The notes under the pieces are model-generated. The model saw only the letters and a program-made list of their open reading frames with translations. It did no database searches and was not told the DNA's origin. Of a DNA stretch of 64,000 bases, positions 21,516 to 29,461 are shown piece by piece. The stretch comes from JALZCH01 sp036387135 (GTDB lineage Bacteria > Acidobacteriota > Blastocatellia > Pyrinomonadales > Pyrinomonadaceae). Numbering within the stretch: position 1 is the stretch's first letter; every line of letters begins with the position of its first letter. The stretch is from NCBI GenBank assembly GCA_036387135.1, contig DASVUH010000045.1, positions 39,518 to 103,517 of the forward strand, read 5' to 3'. The translations under genes and the position numbers were made by a program.

Positions 21516-22595
21516 ATGAAAATTCCAAGCCGCGCCTTTTTTGCTTTTTCGCTCGCCATTCTTTTTTGTTTCAACGCCTTCGCGAAGCAAACCGCCGACG
21601 CTTTTTACAAACAAGGCGTCGAGCAGCTTAAAACGCATAAATACGACGCGGCGATTGTCTCTTTCACCGAAGCGATCAAGCTTAATCCCGCGCATCTCGA
21701 AGCATATCTCGAACGCAGCAAAGCCCGCGAAAACAATCAGCGTGATCTTGCAGGCGCTTTTGCCGACGTTGAAAAAATGATTGAACTGAATCCATCGTAC
21801 GGCGAAGCATATTATCGTCGCGCCCTAATTCGTTCTGCACAGATTATAAAACGAAAAGAACCGTCAAATGAAATTGTCGAGGCGACTTTTCGGCAAATGC
21901 TCGCAGATTTTGATTTGGCAATCGGTTACGGTTACAAAACAAAATACGCTTTCACAAGTCGCGCCGCGCTTAAATGTCGCGATCTTGATGATTGCAAAGG
22001 CGCAGTAGCCGATTATGACGCGGCAATCACGCTCGACCCAAATGATTTTTATCTTTACCTCAACCGCAGCAATACTAAACGCCGTTTAAGAGATTATGTT
22101 GGAGCCGTGACGGATTTGCGCGAAATCATCAGCCGTTATTACATAAATCAATCGCCCGATCTCGATGAAAAGCAAAAGAAGATTCTCGACGAGAATCGCG
22201 GGGCTGTTTCTATGGCGTTGTTAAATTTGAGTTCGGATTTATTGATGGAAGAATCGCACGAGCAGGCGCTCGGAGCCATAAATCAATCGCTGGAGCTTTA
22301 TCCTGAAAACGCTTCGGCTTATGACGCGCGCGGTCGTTACAAAACTATTTTCGGCGATCTGGACGAAGCAATTGCCGATTATGACCGGGCAATCGAGCTT
22401 CGCCAAAACAACGGCATCGCTTTTTTGGGACGCGGCATCGCTCTCGCTTTGCAAGGCAAAACTGCGGAAGCGCAAAAGAGCTTTGACAAAGGTTTTGAGA
22501 TTTTGCCGCATTTGAAAAATCAATATTCCAAGCGCGTCGAGCTAACCCGAAGACAGCGCGAGCAAAAGAAAATCAAAGTTGAATTGCCCGAATGA
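21516..22595 (+). CDS. Exported tetratricopeptide-repeat protein
   Basis: 359 residues. A signal peptide is at residues 1-23 (FFAFSLAILFCFNAFA). It is followed by about eight TPR motifs, for example YKQGVEQLKTHKYDAAIVSFTEAIKLNP and YDARGRYKTIFGDLDEAIADYDRAIEL. TPR arrays are protein-binding scaffolds. Its last codons overlap the MOSC gene (ATGA), so the two are coupled. Confidence 0.85.
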   Translation: MKIPSRAFFAFSLAILFCFNAFAKQTADAFYKQGVEQLKTHKYDAAIVSFTEAIKLNPAHLEAYLERSKARENNQRDLAGAFADVEKMIELNPSYGEAYYRRALIRSAQIIKRKEPSNEIVEATFRQMLADFDLAIGYGYKTKYAFTSRAALKCRDLDDCKGAVADYDAAITLDPNDFYLYLNRSNTKRRLRDYVGAVTDLREIISRYYINQSPDLDEKQKKILDENRGAVSMALLNLSSDLLMEESHEQALGAINQSLELYPENASAYDARGRYKTIFGDLDEAIADYDRAIELRQNNGIAFLGRGIALALQGKTAEAQKSFDKGFEILPHLKNQYSKRVELTRRQREQKKIKVELPE

Positions 22596-23239
22596 AGCTT
22601 CTCTCAGTAAACGTGGGAAAACCGCGCTCGGTCGCGCATAACGGAAAGCGCGTCAGAACCGGCATTTTCAAATCTGCGGTCGAAGGACGAGTTAAAGTCA
22701 ACGAGCTAAATCTCGAAGGCGACAAGCAAGCCGATTTGCGTTATCACGGCGGTTTGTCAAAAGCCGTTTACGCCTATCCGCACGAACATTACGATTTCTG
22801 GCGCGCGGCGCTTCCTGCGCTCGATTATCCTTTCGGCGCGTTCGGCGAAAATCTTTCAACAAAGGGAATTCTGGAAGATGAAATCTGCATCGGCGATAAG
22901 CTCGAAATCGGCAGCGCGCGGTTCCTCGTCACCGAACCGCGTTTTCCCTGCTACAAACTGGGAATCAGATTCGATTTGCCCGAAATTGTTTTAAGTTTTT
23001 ATCTAAGCGGGCGTTACGGATTTTATCTCGCGGTCGAAAAACAAGGGGAAATCGAAGCGGGCGAAAAGATTGAAATTGTGAACCGCGACGAAAACCGAGT
23101 TTCAATTGCCGACATTATCAGGCTAAAAAACGATTTGTCGAAAGATAAAGATTTAATAAATCGCGCTCTGCAAGTTGATGCGCTGCCGGAAGATTTGAAA
23201 CGGCGTTTGCGGGGAAAATTGAAAAAGATTGATTTTTAA
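22592..23239 (+). CDS. MOSC-domain protein, YiiM-like
   Basis: 215 residues. The domain order is that of YiiM/YuaD proteins: GDKQADLRYHGGLSKAVYAYPHEHYDFW, PFGAFGENLSTKG, and TEPRFPCYKLGIRF with the conserved Cys expected to bind molybdopterin, then the C-terminal helical 3-alpha part. E. coli YiiM reduces N-hydroxylated compounds such as 6-hydroxylaminopurine; the same role here is likely but not shown. Translation is coupled to the TPR gene. Confidence 0.88.
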   Translation: MKLLSVNVGKPRSVAHNGKRVRTGIFKSAVEGRVKVNELNLEGDKQADLRYHGGLSKAVYAYPHEHYDFWRAALPALDYPFGAFGENLSTKGILEDEICIGDKLEIGSARFLVTEPRFPCYKLGIRFDLPEIVLSFYLSGRYGFYLAVEKQGEIEAGEKIEIVNRDENRVSIADIIRLKNDLSKDKDLINRALQVDALPEDLKRRLRGKLKKIDF

Positions 23240-23294
23240 CACCAAAGCGGGGATAAAAGCGGGGATTAGGCTTCAGCAATTCAATAAAAGTAAA

Positions 23295-23367
23295 TACTCG
23301 CGGCAGGAGTCGAACCTGCGACCTCTTCCTTCGGAGGGAAGCATTCTATCCACTGAACTACGCGAGC
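23295..23367 (-). tRNA. tRNA-Arg (CCG)
   Basis: On the minus strand: acceptor GCTCGCG/CGCGAGT, anticodon arm CTTCC-CTCCGAA-GGAAG, T arm GCAGG-TTCGACT-CCTGC. It is isolated from the array and reads CGG, the one Arg codon that the array tRNAs would not read well. Confidence 0.93.
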
Positions 23368-23491
23368 AAACCAACATTAAAATAGCATATTCATTCTTTT
23401 TTCGACAATTCGGTGCAGAGCGCCGACACTGTTTCTATCCTCGAAATCTACTGCCGTTTGCAATCATAAGCCTTGTATTTTCGGTTTAACT

Positions 23492-26218
23492 GTGGATTTT
23501 TTATCTTTCGGTGTAATATTGCAGGCGAAACCGACATTATTTGACAGAGAGGAAGTAATCAAGCCTTTGTTGGACAGATTTCGCCAGACCTTACCGAGAT
23601 TTCTAGCCACTTCCGCGCTTATGGGCGGCGGCATTGCGTGTTCGGTCGCCACCGCCGGAACATCGGACGCGGTTTTATTAGGCATCAATGCCGCAATTGC
23701 AGCGATTGCCGCGATTGGCGGCAATATTGCGGCAACGGATATTTACGAAGCCGTCGCCAAAAAGATAAACCACGAAGAGGTTCTGGCAAACGGCGATTTG
23801 ACCAAAGCGATTGCCGATGCCATCTGCGCGACGATTACTTTTACAGCTAAAAAACCCGAAAATTCCCGGCGCGAAAGCGAGATTCTGCTTTTAACCGAAA
23901 ACACAGCCCGGCTTTTAGAGCAGCTTTTACACGGCGAAGTAAAAGGCGTCGTGCAATCGGCGCAGAATGAGCTAAGCGAAATTTCAAAAAACGAAATTAC
24001 AGAGATTTTCACAGCCGACCCGCAACAGTTTTCTGCTCAACATTCAAAAGTTTCAATCGAAGCGTGGGAAGAAATTTTGATGTGGCTGGCAATCGAGAAA
24101 AACGCGGTGATAAGCCACGACACAACGCGGGCGATTGCCGAAGATTTGCACAATCATTTTCCGCGCATTTTTCTGGAAATCATCAAAACCGATTTTTCCA
24201 AAGGCGGGCAAGCCTACGTCGCTTTGCAACACCGGATAAACAACCGGATTATCGCCGGACAAAAAGAAATCTATGCCGCCATCAGCGTCGTTTCACAGCA
24301 AATCAAAAATTTCGAGCAGAGTGTCGAACGGCAGTTTGCAAATCTTCCAGCCGGTTTGGTGCGGGAAATCGAAAAGCATTTGCAAACTAACGAAATAATC
24401 GCCGCGCCGCTCGTCAAAACTCATTACATCAATCTCTCCGAGCCGAATGTTTATTTTACCGGGCGCGAAAAACTGCTGGCGGACATTAAAACGGCGCTGG
24501 CGACTCGGAACAGAGCCGCTTTGCGAGGTCATTCTGGTTTGGGCAAAACGCGCACGTCAATCGAATACGCTTTACGAAGCTGGCGCGATTACACGCACGT
24601 CATTTTCGTTCGCGCCTCACGCGAGGAATTGGAAACGAGCGTTCAATATGTTGCCGGAGAGCTAGACCCGCGAGTTAAAAATCTGAAAGAAGCCAAAGAA
24701 ATTTACGCCGAATTTCGCTCGTGGCTCGACAAACATCAAAAATGGCTCTTGATTTTCGACAATGTTGACGATTTGGAAAGGCTCAGACAGTTTATCCCGA
24801 TCAACCGCGCCGGACACGTTTTGTACACGACGCACGATAAACGAATCGGCACGCTTGCCGAATTGCTGGAAATCGAAGAAATGCCGCGCGAAGAAGGCGC
24901 GGAATTGTTAGTCAAACGCAAGCTCTCGGACCCGGACGCCACGCTTTCGTCGGTTTCCGAAGAAGAACAGAAATTTGCCAAACGTCTTTCGGAAGAAACA
25001 CAGGGCTTGCCGCTTTTTCTCAACATTGTGGGCGCATTTATCGCGGCAAATAATGAAATTTCAATCAAAGAATTCCACGAACTTTACACCAAAAACAAAG
25101 CGCGGATTTTGCGGGAAGCAGATATAGCCGACAATTATCAACACGGCTCGGTGTTTGTCGCGTTTGAATTTGCTTACGAACGGATTTGCGCGGCGAATGA
25201 AACGGATTCCGACGAAGCAAAACGAACGGCGAAAGCCGCGCAAATTCTGCTCCACGTCTGCGCCTTCTTAGCGCCCGACGCGATTCCCGAAGAAATCGTG
25301 TTGGAATATATCAAAAAATACGCGCCGGAATTGGCTGAAGTCGCTCAAGACAAACTGCTCTGGCTCAAGGTCGTCGGCAAAGTCAAAGAAATGGCTTTAA
25401 TCGAGCGTTTAAAGATGCAGGACGATACAGGCGAGATAAAATATAACTTTGACATTCACCGTCTCGTTCAGGAAGTTATCAGGCAAAAAATTGCTAAGGA
25501 ACTGCGCCGGGAAATCGTCGAACAAATTCTGGAAATCGTTACCGAACTCTTTCCTAACTCCGATTATGTTAATAAAGACGAATGTAACCGGATCCTGCCG
25601 CACGCGCAAAGCATCTTGCAGGAAGCTGAGAACTTACCGCTTGAAACTGCAACTACCGGGCTTCTATATGCTCGAACCGGCTTTCATTTAGAGAAATTCG
25701 GTCAGTATGCGCTTGTCGAACCTTTGTATCGGGAAGCAATGAGAATCTACGAGCAAGTTCACGGAAAAGAACATCCCTCAACGGCAACCACCTATAACAA
25801 TCTTGCTGGTCTTTACAGGTTACAAGGTAGATATGATGAAGCCGAGCCACTTTATAAAAAAGCTTTGCAAATTCGCGAGAATGAGTTAGGTAAAAATCAC
25901 CCCTCAACTGCAACCAGCTATAACAATCTTGCCTATCTTTATGATTCTCAAAGAAGATATGATAAAGCTGAACCGCTTCTCAAGGAGGCGTTGAGAATTC
26001 GCGAGAATGAGTTAGGTAAAAATCATCCCGACACAGCAACCAGCTATAACAATCTTGCCTATCTTTACCAATCACAAGGCAAATACGATGAAGCTGAGCC
26101 ACTTTATAAAGAAGCTTTGCGGATTTATGAGAATGTATTGGGAAAAGAGCATCCGAACACAAAAATAGTGCGAAAGAATTTTGAGATTTTTCAAGAGGAA
26201 ATGAAAAACCGGAAGTAA
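23492..26218 (+). CDS. STAND ATPase (NB-ARC type) with C-terminal TPRs
   Basis: 908 residues. N-terminal region with a hydrophobic glycine/alanine-rich stretch (about residues 38-85, ALMGGGIACS, AAIAAIAAIGGNIAA) that could insert in a membrane. A central NTPase follows: Walker A GHSGLGKT at about 346, Walker B WLLIFDNVDD at about 415, then LPLFLNIVGAF of the GLPL type. Residues 765-895 are about three 42-residue TPRs of kinesin-light-chain type, nearly identical to each other. STAND proteins are signal sensors; in bacteria many are anti-phage defence proteins. The effector here would be the N-terminal region. The start is GTG without a clear ribosome site, so the N-terminus is uncertain. Confidence 0.85.
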   Translation: MDFLSFGVILQAKPTLFDREEVIKPLLDRFRQTLPRFLATSALMGGGIACSVATAGTSDAVLLGINAAIAAIAAIGGNIAATDIYEAVAKKINHEEVLANGDLTKAIADAICATITFTAKKPENSRRESEILLLTENTARLLEQLLHGEVKGVVQSAQNELSEISKNEITEIFTADPQQFSAQHSKVSIEAWEEILMWLAIEKNAVISHDTTRAIAEDLHNHFPRIFLEIIKTDFSKGGQAYVALQHRINNRIIAGQKEIYAAISVVSQQIKNFEQSVERQFANLPAGLVREIEKHLQTNEIIAAPLVKTHYINLSEPNVYFTGREKLLADIKTALATRNRAALRGHSGLGKTRTSIEYALRSWRDYTHVIFVRASREELETSVQYVAGELDPRVKNLKEAKEIYAEFRSWLDKHQKWLLIFDNVDDLERLRQFIPINRAGHVLYTTHDKRIGTLAELLEIEEMPREEGAELLVKRKLSDPDATLSSVSEEEQKFAKRLSEETQGLPLFLNIVGAFIAANNEISIKEFHELYTKNKARILREADIADNYQHGSVFVAFEFAYERICAANETDSDEAKRTAKAAQILLHVCAFLAPDAIPEEIVLEYIKKYAPELAEVAQDKLLWLKVVGKVKEMALIERLKMQDDTGEIKYNFDIHRLVQEVIRQKIAKELRREIVEQILEIVTELFPNSDYVNKDECNRILPHAQSILQEAENLPLETATTGLLYARTGFHLEKFGQYALVEPLYREAMRIYEQVHGKEHPSTATTYNNLAGLYRLQGRYDEAEPLYKKALQIRENELGKNHPSTATSYNNLAYLYDSQRRYDKAEPLLKEALRIRENELGKNHPDTATSYNNLAYLYQSQGKYDEAEPLYKEALRIYENVLGKEHPNTKIVRKNFEIFQEEMKNRK
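25780..26170 (+). repeat. 126-bp TPR-coding tandem repeats
   Basis: Three and a half near-identical 126-base units with motifs such as ACCAGCTATAACAATCTTGC and GAGAATGAGTTAGGTAAAAA, inside the STAND gene. The high identity at the DNA level suggests recent duplication or gene conversion. Confidence 0.8.
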
Positions 26219-26241
26219 AAAATGTGGCGGCTTTTTTTGTG

Positions 26242-27759
26242 TTACTGCAAAAATTTCTCGTCAAACATCACGCCGCGATTTAAAATTCCAGCCGGATCAA
26301 AGGCGCGTTTGATTGATGCCATTTCGTTTAGATAACGCTCGCCGAACATCGCTTCGAGATAATGGCGTTTTAATTTTCCGATCCCGTGTTCCGCCGAGAT
26401 TGTGCCGCCGATGATGCAGGTGCGGGCGACGAAACGACCGTAAATGTGTTTCGCTTTGACGGCTTCTTCGGCGTCGCGCGGGAGAATGTTGACGTGGACG
26501 TGGTTGTCGCCGATGTGTCCGAAAATGACGTAATTTAAACCGGACTTCTGTAAAGTTTCCTGATAAAACTTTAATTGTCCGGCGAATTCGCGGTCAGGCA
26601 CAGCCATATCGGTTGAGACTTTGCGCTGTTTGTGGCGGACAATCCATTCGTTGACGGCGACCGGCAGCGCGTGGCGGAAATCGCGCATATTTCGCTGGTC
26701 GGCTTCGTTTGTCGCAAACCACGAAGTTTCGCTTTCGGCGTTGTGTTTTTCCAAAAGATCAAACCATTGCTGCATCGAATCGTCTTCGGTTTCCGCAGTG
26801 ACTTCCTGCTCAAAAAATATCGCGCCGTCCATATTTTCCGGCACGAGCGGAAATTTTGCGCGAATAAAATCGAGCGCGTTGCGGTCGAAATATTCTAAAA
26901 GACTAGCGTCAATTTGCTCGTTGTTCGTTGTTCGTTGTTCGTTGAGTCTTGCGGCAAACGAGATTTCGCGCGCCTCATTAACAAAATTTAAAAGGTCGGT
27001 TTCGTTTTTGAAGAAAACGATTCCGCTCAAAACGGCTTCGGGTTTGGCGAGCAGGCGGGTTTCGATTTCGGTAACGACTCCGAACGTGCCTTCGCTGCCG
27101 ATGAATAAATCAATCGCGTCCATTCCCGGTTTGTAAAAATAACCGCTCGCGTGTTTGCGAGTATCGGGCATTTGGTAAGTCGGCAGTTTGACGATTAAAA
27201 CTTCGCCGCAGGCGGAAACCGGAATTCGCAGCTTATTATTTTTATCGGCGAAAACCTCGCCGCGCCGGAGATGAACCGTTTCGCCGGTCGGCAAAACGAT
27301 TTCGAGCCGTTCGACGAATTCGCGCGTCGCTCCGTATTTAAAGCTGCGCGCGCCCGAAGCGTTTGTCGCAACAGTGCCGCCCATTTGACAGCTCCATTCG
27401 GTCGGGTCGGGCGGATAAAACAAACCGTTAGCTGCGGCGGCTTTTTGATATTCGTCGAGCGAAACGGCGGGCTGCACGACGCCGTAACCGCCGCCCGTCA
27501 TCCATTTGACGATTTCTTTGATTTGATTGAGCTTGTCCAGAGCAATTACGACGCCGCCGAAAGGCACGCGACCGCCGACGATTCCGGTTCCCGCGCCGGA
27601 AACCGTGACCGGGGTTTTCGAGGCGGACGCCTCGCGCAAAATTTCGCTGATTTCTTCTTTTGATTCGGGGAAAACAACCGAATTTGCCGCGCCGCCAGCC
27701 ATATTGCTGGCGTCGGTTAAAAAGCTCTGGATTTCGTCCTGATTCGTTTTCGTCAACAT
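26242..27759 (-). CDS. FAD-linked oxidase, GlcD/lactate dehydrogenase-like
   Basis: 505 residues from the ATG at 27759 (MLTKTNQDEIQS). FAD-binding type 4 domain: VSGAGTGIVGGRVPFGGVVIAL and DPTEWSCQMGGTVATNASGARSFKYG are the flavin-binding segments; the C-terminal HIGDNHVHVNILP and EHGIGKLKRHYL belong to the FAD-oxidase cap. It is related to glycolate, D-lactate or D-2-hydroxyglutarate dehydrogenases; the substrate is unknown. The insert NEQRTTNNEQ near residue 280 comes from a CGTTGTT microrepeat within the gene. Confidence 0.92.
   Translation of the reverse strand: MLTKTNQDEIQSFLTDASNMAGGAANSVVFPESKEEISEILREASASKTPVTVSGAGTGIVGGRVPFGGVVIALDKLNQIKEIVKWMTGGGYGVVQPAVSLDEYQKAAAANGLFYPPDPTEWSCQMGGTVATNASGARSFKYGATREFVERLEIVLPTGETVHLRRGEVFADKNNKLRIPVSACGEVLIVKLPTYQMPDTRKHASGYFYKPGMDAIDLFIGSEGTFGVVTEIETRLLAKPEAVLSGIVFFKNETDLLNFVNEAREISFAARLNEQRTTNNEQIDASLLEYFDRNALDFIRAKFPLVPENMDGAIFFEQEVTAETEDDSMQQWFDLLEKHNAESETSWFATNEADQRNMRDFRHALPVAVNEWIVRHKQRKVSTDMAVPDREFAGQLKFYQETLQKSGLNYVIFGHIGDNHVHVNILPRDAEEAVKAKHIYGRFVARTCIIGGTISAEHGIGKLKRHYLEAMFGERYLNEMASIKRAFDPAGILNRGVMFDEKFLQ
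26919..26945 (+). repeat. In-gene microrepeat (cgttgtt x3)
   Basis: Three and a half 7-base CGTTGTT units inside the GlcD-like gene, encoding the NEQRTTNNEQ stretch. It is a single arm without its mirror, of the same kind as the intergenic hairpin arms. Confidence 0.75.
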
Positions 27760-27818
27760 AACATTCCAAAGATAAATATAATTCAAAAACGAATCAAAAT
27801 GCTCAGGCTCATCTTAAA

Positions 27819-29246
27819 TTAGTTTTCAACCATATCTTCGCTCCAAAACGATGCCGAAACGGCTTCGGATTTCCGGTTCGACTCCGAGCCTAAATAATGA
27901 ACTTCGCCGGTCGCCGTAATAACCTGCGGGGCTATTTTGTAACGCTTGTGCGTTAGAGTTATGATGACGGTCGCCCCCAGCGGAATGTTGTTAAAATGAA
28001 CGTACCCGAACGGATTGGTCATACCGTAGCGAATCTCTCCCGTATCCACAAATCTTAAAACGGCTAAAGCGCCGGAAATGGCGCGATTGTTCGCGTTTGC
28101 GATAAAATGACCGCGAACCGTCACAGCGCCCGCCGGAGAGCTGTTCGCTTCGAACGCGCCGATGTCAACTGTGCCTCCGGCGATCCGGTTGTATAAACGC
28201 TGGTCTAGCCGTAAAGGCAGATCTGAAGCCGGGTTGATTGCCAGAGCATTATTCCCGCCGTTAATTGCCGGGCTTCCCGCCATTAAAGCGTGCGTCGGCG
28301 TTTGCCCGCCGTTGTTTGCCAAAGGCGAAAGCTGGGGATTAACATTCAACAAATCGCTCGCAACCCAGCCGATTGGAGTGCCTGAAGCGCTCTGAATTAA
28401 ATTATTTCCCTGCGATGTAACCGCCGTATTGCTCGAACTGGTAACGCCGCCGGCGACAATGGTGTTGCGAATAATCATTGTCGTATTTTGTTTGTTGAAA
28501 ATTGAGGGGCGATTGTCTGACGCGCCTGAGCCGATTGTCGAGTTTGTCAAAGTTATTGTTCCGCTGTTGAGAATGTCTCTGCCAAGCTCGCCGCCGTTGC
28601 CGCTGACGGTGGTGTTGGTCAATGTCAGCGTTCCGCCGTTGCCGATTCCTCCGCCACCTTCGGCTTGTTCCAAGGCTAGATTTCCCGCAATCGTCGAATC
28701 TAAAACGTGCATCGTGCCGCTGTTGTAAATTCCGCCGCCGACGCTTGCCGCATTGGTGTAAATATGAAGGTTTGTCAAATAAACCGTTCCGCTTTCATTC
28801 AGGATTCCGCCGCCGCGTTCAAAATTATTCGGCGGCTGGAAACCGCCGCCGAAGACCGACATTCCGCTAAATTTGACCGTGCTTTCGGCGGCTGAAATTA
28901 AAAACACTCTGCTTGTTGGCGGAGTGCTTCCCGAACCGGCTCCGATAGTGAGCAAATTCGCACCGCTGCCTAAAATTGTAATGCTGCGGGTAATTGTTAA
29001 TGCGCCCAGAGTCAATGTGATCGTCTGGGGAGAATTAAAAGGCGGAGTGGCAAACTGCACGACATCGCCCGTTGCTGCGGCTGCAATCGCTTCGCGGAGG
29101 CTGCAATCCGCATCGCATGCGCCGTCGTTTGTGTCGGCGGTTTTGTTGACGGTAAAAACTTCGGCTCTCGCTACTGCGGCGAACAAAATCAAAACCAAAC
29201 CGGATATAGTCAACGCAGAGGAAAAAAAGGCGCGAATTGAAGACAT
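27819..29246 (-). CDS. Exported CSLREA/beta-helix surface protein
   Basis: 475 residues. A signal peptide of about 28 residues (LVLILFAAVARA) is followed by FTVNKTADTNDGACDADCSLREAI, the CSLREA domain, then a parallel beta-helix region rich in Asn-Ser-Gly repeats (LTNTTVSGNGG, NSGTITLTNSTI) of the pectate-lyase-like or choice-of-anchor type. The last about 90 residues form a carboxypeptidase-regulatory-like beta sandwich. A secreted or surface protein of unknown role; common in acidobacteria. AAAGGAGATT precedes the start. Confidence 0.88.
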   Translation of the reverse strand: MSSIRAFFSSALTISGLVLILFAAVARAEVFTVNKTADTNDGACDADCSLREAIAAAATGDVVQFATPPFNSPQTITLTLGALTITRSITILGSGANLLTIGAGSGSTPPTSRVFLISAAESTVKFSGMSVFGGGFQPPNNFERGGGILNESGTVYLTNLHIYTNAASVGGGIYNSGTMHVLDSTIAGNLALEQAEGGGGIGNGGTLTLTNTTVSGNGGELGRDILNSGTITLTNSTIGSGASDNRPSIFNKQNTTMIIRNTIVAGGVTSSSNTAVTSQGNNLIQSASGTPIGWVASDLLNVNPQLSPLANNGGQTPTHALMAGSPAINGGNNALAINPASDLPLRLDQRLYNRIAGGTVDIGAFEANSSPAGAVTVRGHFIANANNRAISGALAVLRFVDTGEIRYGMTNPFGYVHFNNIPLGATVIITLTHKRYKIAPQVITATGEVHYLGSESNRKSEAVSASFWSEDMVEN

Positions 29247-29370
29247 TTCTCAATCTCCTTTTTCGGATAAATCTAAAATTTGCTGCATTATGCGCTTAAA
29301 GACGTTTTTTTTCAATAAACATCTCAATTTAGAGAATTGATTGAGCGGCGTTTTGCCTGTTTTCTTTAAC

Positions 29371-29406
29371 GCGAAAAGGCAATCCATTATACGGATTGCC
29401 TTTTCG
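29371..29406 (-). terminator. Hairpin between the two secreted-protein genes
   Basis: GAAAAGGCAATCC pairs with GGATTGCCTTTTC around a 7-base loop. It lies downstream of the gene ending at 29462 and probably terminates it, though the T run is only in the stem. Confidence 0.7.
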
Positions 29407-29461
29407 GTTTGTTGATTGCCTGAAGCAGCGGGAAAGCGCAGCCGGATCAGTCTATCTCATA

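Noticed and set aside
23240..23491. tRNA-Arg as an integration site for the STAND gene
   Set aside because: The STAND gene lies on the 5' side of the tRNA; no repeat of the tRNA 3' end was seen.
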